From NCBI GenBank assembly GCA_003665825.1, contig QPFY01000011.1, forward strand, positions 434,001 to 498,000: a stretch of DNA of 64,000 nucleotides, given 5' to 3'. Source of the stretch: Microbotryum silenes-acaulis. Lineage: Eukaryota; Basidiomycota; Microbotryomycetes; Microbotryales; Microbotryaceae. Both the position numbers and the translations under genes were made by a program. The notes under the pieces were generated by a model. The model had not been told where the DNA came from. It did no database searches and saw only the letters and a list, made by a program, of their open reading frames with translations. Positions 59,999 to 64,000 of the stretch are shown in pieces; within the stretch, counting starts at the first letter, position 1; every line of letters starts with the position of its first letter.

Positions 59999-62044
59999 TC
60001 ACCTCTTGAAGACCCTAACCTCAATCGTCCTCAACACGAAATAAGCGACCAACGACAACCCGACCGACATCTCGAATCCTAAATCACCTCCAAAAACCGG
60101 TTCGACCGCTTTCGCGATCGGACCCGTATAATACGTTTGCGCCATCGCAGGCACGATCCCCCCGATCGCGATCGCGATAGCACCCACACAAGCGAATCCA
60201 GGTGGAAGTCGTTTCCAATCATTGAAGCTATCGAAATCGGGTTTTCCCAAAGGTCCTGAGGGCCTTCGGAACCATTCGAATTCAAGCAAAATAATGACGA
60301 TGAAGAAGGCCGTCCAATACGATAAGATGGAAGCGAAGTTGGAGACGATCTCGGAAAAATGTTCCCTTCCTACGATGGAGGCGATCAAGTAGATGGCGGT
60401 GAAGAGGACGACGAAGAAAATACGAGGGATTTTGAGCAAAGGTGGGGCGAGCGATTGCATTGCGAGCGAGCCGGAATAGGTGTTCGGGGCGTTGGTGGCG
60501 ATGGTGGAGAGACCGAGGAGGACGAGGAGGAATTTGCCGAAACCTCCTAGGGGACCGAGGATCGCTCCGACGATGCCGCCGAGGGAATCGGATTCAAAGG
60601 CGGCGATGTAGGAAGGTTTCTGTAGGGGTCATTAGTTGAAAACGTCAGACTGGAGCGAATCGTGATCATTACGCTGCTGCCGCTACTCACGGTGAGGGTT
60701 TGGAACGTTGCCGAGACGGTGCAGGTGAAGACGATGGGCAAGAAGGTACCGAAAAAGGTGAAGAAGAAGACTCGCCACTTGGGCGTATCGGCGGGTAGCT
60801 TGACATTGTCTGATCGATGCGATCCACCAGATCATAAGCTTGCAACTCAACTGAAGCAAATCTGAGTAGATCCACGCTACTTACAATCTGCAGCGATCAC
60901 ACCCCACCCCGAAGCGACCGAGAACATGATGCCCGCAAAGCTCAAAATGCCCGCACTCAACGACTTGCCCGTCGCCTGTTGCGTCGTCAATCGATTGACA
61001 TCATAACCGCCCTTCGTCCCCAATCCAAGGATGATGCAGTAGATGATGAAGCAGGCTATCCAGCAGTATCGCGCGAAGCGGTGGACCCAGGCGAGGCCGA
61101 AGATGGAGAGGACGAAGACGACAGAGGAGACGACGACAATGCCGACGATGAGACTGAGGGAGTGGTTGATCGCGTGGAAAGCTTGGGCACCCGCAAGTGC
61201 GTTCGTCACCGAGTACTGTTGGGCAGCATAATTGCGGGTCAGAAAAGGAGGCCGGCATGCCGGAATTAGGGAAAACCTGTACTCACCGAAAGCTGGGTCA
61301 ACACGTTCAAAAACGAGCAAATGAACGTCCCCGGAATACCGCCCGCGAACCTAAACAAAGCCATCGTCCTCAACCCACTTAACCCCAATGTCGCAACATA
61401 AGCCGTCGCCAAACACCCGACGACGGCCATGGTCCAAATCACTGCGAGCGAGGTGCGGAAGTCGAGGCCAAAGTATTCACTGCCGAGACCCCCGACCGCG
61501 AGGGAGGAGAAACTGAGGTTCACGCTCATCCAGAAGAAGAAGATTTGGAGACCCGACTGGAGTAATTGAAGTCGAAAAGTCAGTAATTTTAATATCTGTA
61601 AACTGCCTTCGACATGATCGCTGTCGAAAGGGGTCTATAGCCCCATCCGCGCTTGCCCGCCCACAGATCGCGTGTGGCGGCACGCCTTGGGCCGGGACAG
61701 CGGCGGCCGACCGTCGTCGGACTGCGAAACTCACTTGAGCGATGCGTTCATCCTCCGGGACTCGATCCAATCCACGAGCCTCGACACCTCGATCCGCAAG
61801 GTAAGTCATCACTTTGGCGAAAGGACCATGTAATGCAACGACTGGTCAAACCGTACCCCATAATCAGCCTTCCTAAGCCTGGTTGAAGGGGTCAAGCGAG
61901 CTCGCAAAGGACTGAGGACTGACCTTGACCATGCGCGACGACGGCGTCGTCCGAGGAAGCCTCCTTCGCAACGGGGATCGACCCCGTCTCGGCTCGGGAG
62001 AGGATGTTCTTCTCCTCTTCACCAGAATGGAACGAGCGGCTCAT
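59999..62044 (-). CDS. NCS1-family purine/cytosine permease
   Basis: Six exons (61924-62044, 61735-61841, 61287-61556, 60885-61215, 60691-60809, 59999-60619), 522 aa, all phases closing. Cytosolic N-terminus with GVEARGLDRVPEDERIAQ, then about 12 hydrophobic segments: LQIFFFWMSVNLSFSSLAVG, GLRTMALFRFAGGIPGTFIC, LNVLTQLSYSVTNALAGAQ, FAGIMFSVASGWGVIAADYN, KPSYIAAFESDSLGGIVGAI and ATNAPNTYSGSLAMQ. This matches Fcy2/Tpn1-type proton symporters for cytosine, adenine, guanine or vitamin B6 in the plasma membrane; the substrate cannot be chosen from sequence alone. An ATG at 62110 would add 22 residues. The stop lies 190 bp from the LINE tail. Confidence 0.9.
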
Positions 62045-62421
62045 CTTTGTGAAGAGGTCGGAAAGGACGATGCGCCAAGATGGGGAGTGGGGACAGCAAG
62101 GGATCCACACCGTAATTCGGTAGCTCTAGCTTCAGGCCTTCAGGCCCGACCGAACAACTTTCTAGACCATGCCCGACTTTTACGATGCTGGGTGCTAAAA
62201 ATGGGATGAACGACTTGCGATAGGCTGCGCGCGCGGCACGACGACGCTGTGCGCCAAGCGGCCCGCGTGGTCCAATGCGGGGTAGCGCCGGGCCAATCCC
62301 GAGCCCGACGGGGTAGGGCTTCACTCCTTTATCACCACTATCGCTGCGAAACCTTGGACTGAGAGGTAAACACTCGTGATTGACATGGATACGGCATGAT
62401 ATAGATTTGGGCAAGGAGGCT
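62045..62421. other. Intergenic between NCS1 start and EXO70 stop
   Basis: 377 bp, presumably the NCS1 promoter and EXO70 3' UTR. No gene seen. Confidence 0.4.
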
Positions 62422-64000
62422 CTACTCGAAGATGGCTTGAATGCGAGCCTCGAGTTGATCCGCGTCGAGTTTGAGATACTTTTCAGGATCTAGGTCGCGA
62501 GAGAGTCAGTCCTCGGTCAGCCATCTTTCGAAGAGCACTCGAGATAAAAGGGGTTTCTCCACCCTATCACTCACTTTTGGAGAAATCGCCATTCCTATGC
62601 TTTGCCAAGAACTTTGTATAAGTCGGCACGATCATCCTCTCAACCTCGCCCTTCAACCTCTCCTTCAACTCCTGTTCCCCTTCGTCCAACTTGGCCACGG
62701 CATGCAGATTCTCCACTTCTTGCAAACCATCCCCGAAACGCAAGAAGCGATCTTTGGTTTGAGCCCTTTCGTTGCCTCCTCCCCCACCTCCTTTGACGGC
62801 GGCTTTGATCGCCCCTGCTGCACCGGATTGTTCCAAGCCTGCGTCCAACAAGGCTGACACTAGCGGGGACCAAATTTCCAGATACGAGGCCTTGGTCGTC
62901 CTCATCAACTTGTTCAACGCGTCCTCGCACGCTTCTCCCAACACATCCCCAATTTGTGACGACAAGACCTCCCTCCGGATGAACGAGACATTGTTGAGTA
63001 GGAAGATCGCCGAGATGCCCGATCGAGCTCTCAGTCCTTTGGCGCGTTGGTCCAACGCAGCGAGCAGAGTCTGTAGAACATCGTTGAGGTATCGGGTCAA
63101 GAGGGATTGTTCTTCGTCGCCGTCGCGTGTTGACACGGGGATTTTGGGTCCGCCCCAGTTGCCCGGACCGAGCACGTTGAGGAAGCCTTCTACGACGGTT
63201 TGGTTGTCCGAAAGTTGACGCATAAAGTTGACGACCTAGGTTCAAGGGAACGGCAACGAGTCAGCATGTACTTTGATAAGACGGGTCGGAGAGCCTAGAC
63301 TGACATTGAAAGTGACTGTGCCGACTCCAGCTCCTGATTCACTCGCAGAGATTCCTCGTGCTCCCCATTGCTGCGTCAAGACCATCACAGATTAGCCCCA
63401 GCCACTTCCATAGTTCGGCGGTCAACTCCAATGCGCTCACCTTTGTCGTATCAATCATCGCCGGCAAACTAGTCAAACAAGTACCTCTGAACGCATGCAA
63501 CAGCTCGCCCAACTCGTTGTCCTTCCTTGCGGCTTTGATCCGTACCCACTCCTCGAACTCGGCGATCTGTTCTTGTAGTTCCGAGAAGGTCGAAAAGGCG
63601 ATGGGAACGAGCGCATTGAGGGCTTTTTTGACGACGCCGTTGAGTTGGGTTCCTGTTGTGTAGAAGAGGGAGAGGGAAGGGGGGAGAATGTTGGAGTAGA
63701 TCTCGCGTCGGGTCGACGGTGGGACATTGGCAAAGACGGTCGGGAGGAGCGCGTATTCGGACTGAGCGGAGGGGAAGACAAGAGAAACTTCAGTTCTCAT
63801 GAGGAGGGCAACGTGCGAAGCGTCGCTCACCTTGAGCAACCCAAACATGACATCCAAGAACCTGCCCAAGCTCCTCCTCATATCGCTCACCGAGAGCATC
63901 GGTGTCGCATCGGTCAACACATCCTTGGACGCGTTCGCCAAAGCGGCTTCGACGAAGGAAGCACGTTCTTGACCATAGGCGATCTGCAAGTCCTTGAAGG
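62422..64000 (-). CDS. EXO70: Exocyst complex subunit EXO70, C-terminal part (5' end outside window)
   Basis: Exons seen: 63831 to beyond 64000, 63441-63761, 63305-63370, 62575-63235 and 62422-62489. Junctions close in phase. SLGRFLDVMFGLLK, SEYALLPTVFANVPPSTRREIY, KKALNALVPIAFSTFSELQEQI, RSGISAIFLLNNVSFIRREVL, then ELKERLKGEVERMIVPTYTKFL and the conserved EXO70 end GDFSKNPEKYLKLDADQLEARI with AIFE. Exo70 binds PI(4,5)P2 and Rho GTPases and tethers secretory vesicles to the plasma membrane. The first visible exon may start at an acceptor near 63987 (CTTGCAG), which cannot be checked without the upstream sequence. Confidence 0.88.

Overview
This is nuclear DNA of a fungus, most likely a basidiomycete and probably a red-yeast-type Pucciniomycotina (genus not determinable here). 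The coding DNA is GC-rich with strong codon bias. Introns are short (about 50-110 bp) with GTRAGT donors and YAG acceptors, genes are intron-dense with several tiny exons, and the proteins are typical fungal ones. No rRNA, tRNA or CRISPR array was recognised. Gene models were spliced by hand; nearly all junctions close in phase, and exceptions are stated.

Region 1 (1-38.3 kb) is mostly a housekeeping block: the C-terminal end of an Arf GTPase-activating protein (AGE2/SMAP type), BRE1 histone H2B ubiquitin ligase, a RING/TRAF zinc-finger protein, ATP sulfurylase (MET3), a PRCC-like protein, a membrane-anchored spermidine-synthase-like protein, the RAM-network LRR protein SOG2, a PGM2/PRM15-type phosphopentomutase, a CDC25-type Ras exchange factor with an SH3 domain, BRX1, and phosducin-like PLP2. 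Two mobile elements interrupt it. A 1.5-kb non-autonomous hAT-type element (8023-9517) splits a small DUF4267-like membrane-protein gene, and a 1.16-kb element with terminal inverted repeats (TIRs) lies at 15638-16792. Each carries a 5'-truncated LINE fragment.

Region 2 (38.3-52.6 kb) is an accessory, transposon-rich stretch: a decayed Helitron-like Rep/helicase gene, a Mutator-like (MULE) transposase with one frameshift, an intact-looking three-exon hAT transposase whose element has one recognisable TIR, a 155-bp copy of part of the RTA1-like gene, and a decayed RecQ-like helicase of the kind common in fungal accessory and subtelomeric DNA.

Region 3 (52.6-64 kb) returns to cellular genes: an eight-exon RTA1-like membrane protein, a nearly full-length but dead LINE (54.6-59.8 kb), an NCS1 purine/cytosine permease, and the C-terminal part of the exocyst subunit EXO70, which runs off the right edge.

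Points most worth following: the gene split by the hAT derivative, whose reading frame closes exactly once the element and one target-site duplication (TSD) are removed; an identical 18-nt promoter word before MET3 and PLP2, both of which also have a coding first exon consisting only of ATG; the LINE's 14-bp duplication frameshift and its inverted self-insertion; and a predicted 4-nt microexon in the phosphopentomutase gene.
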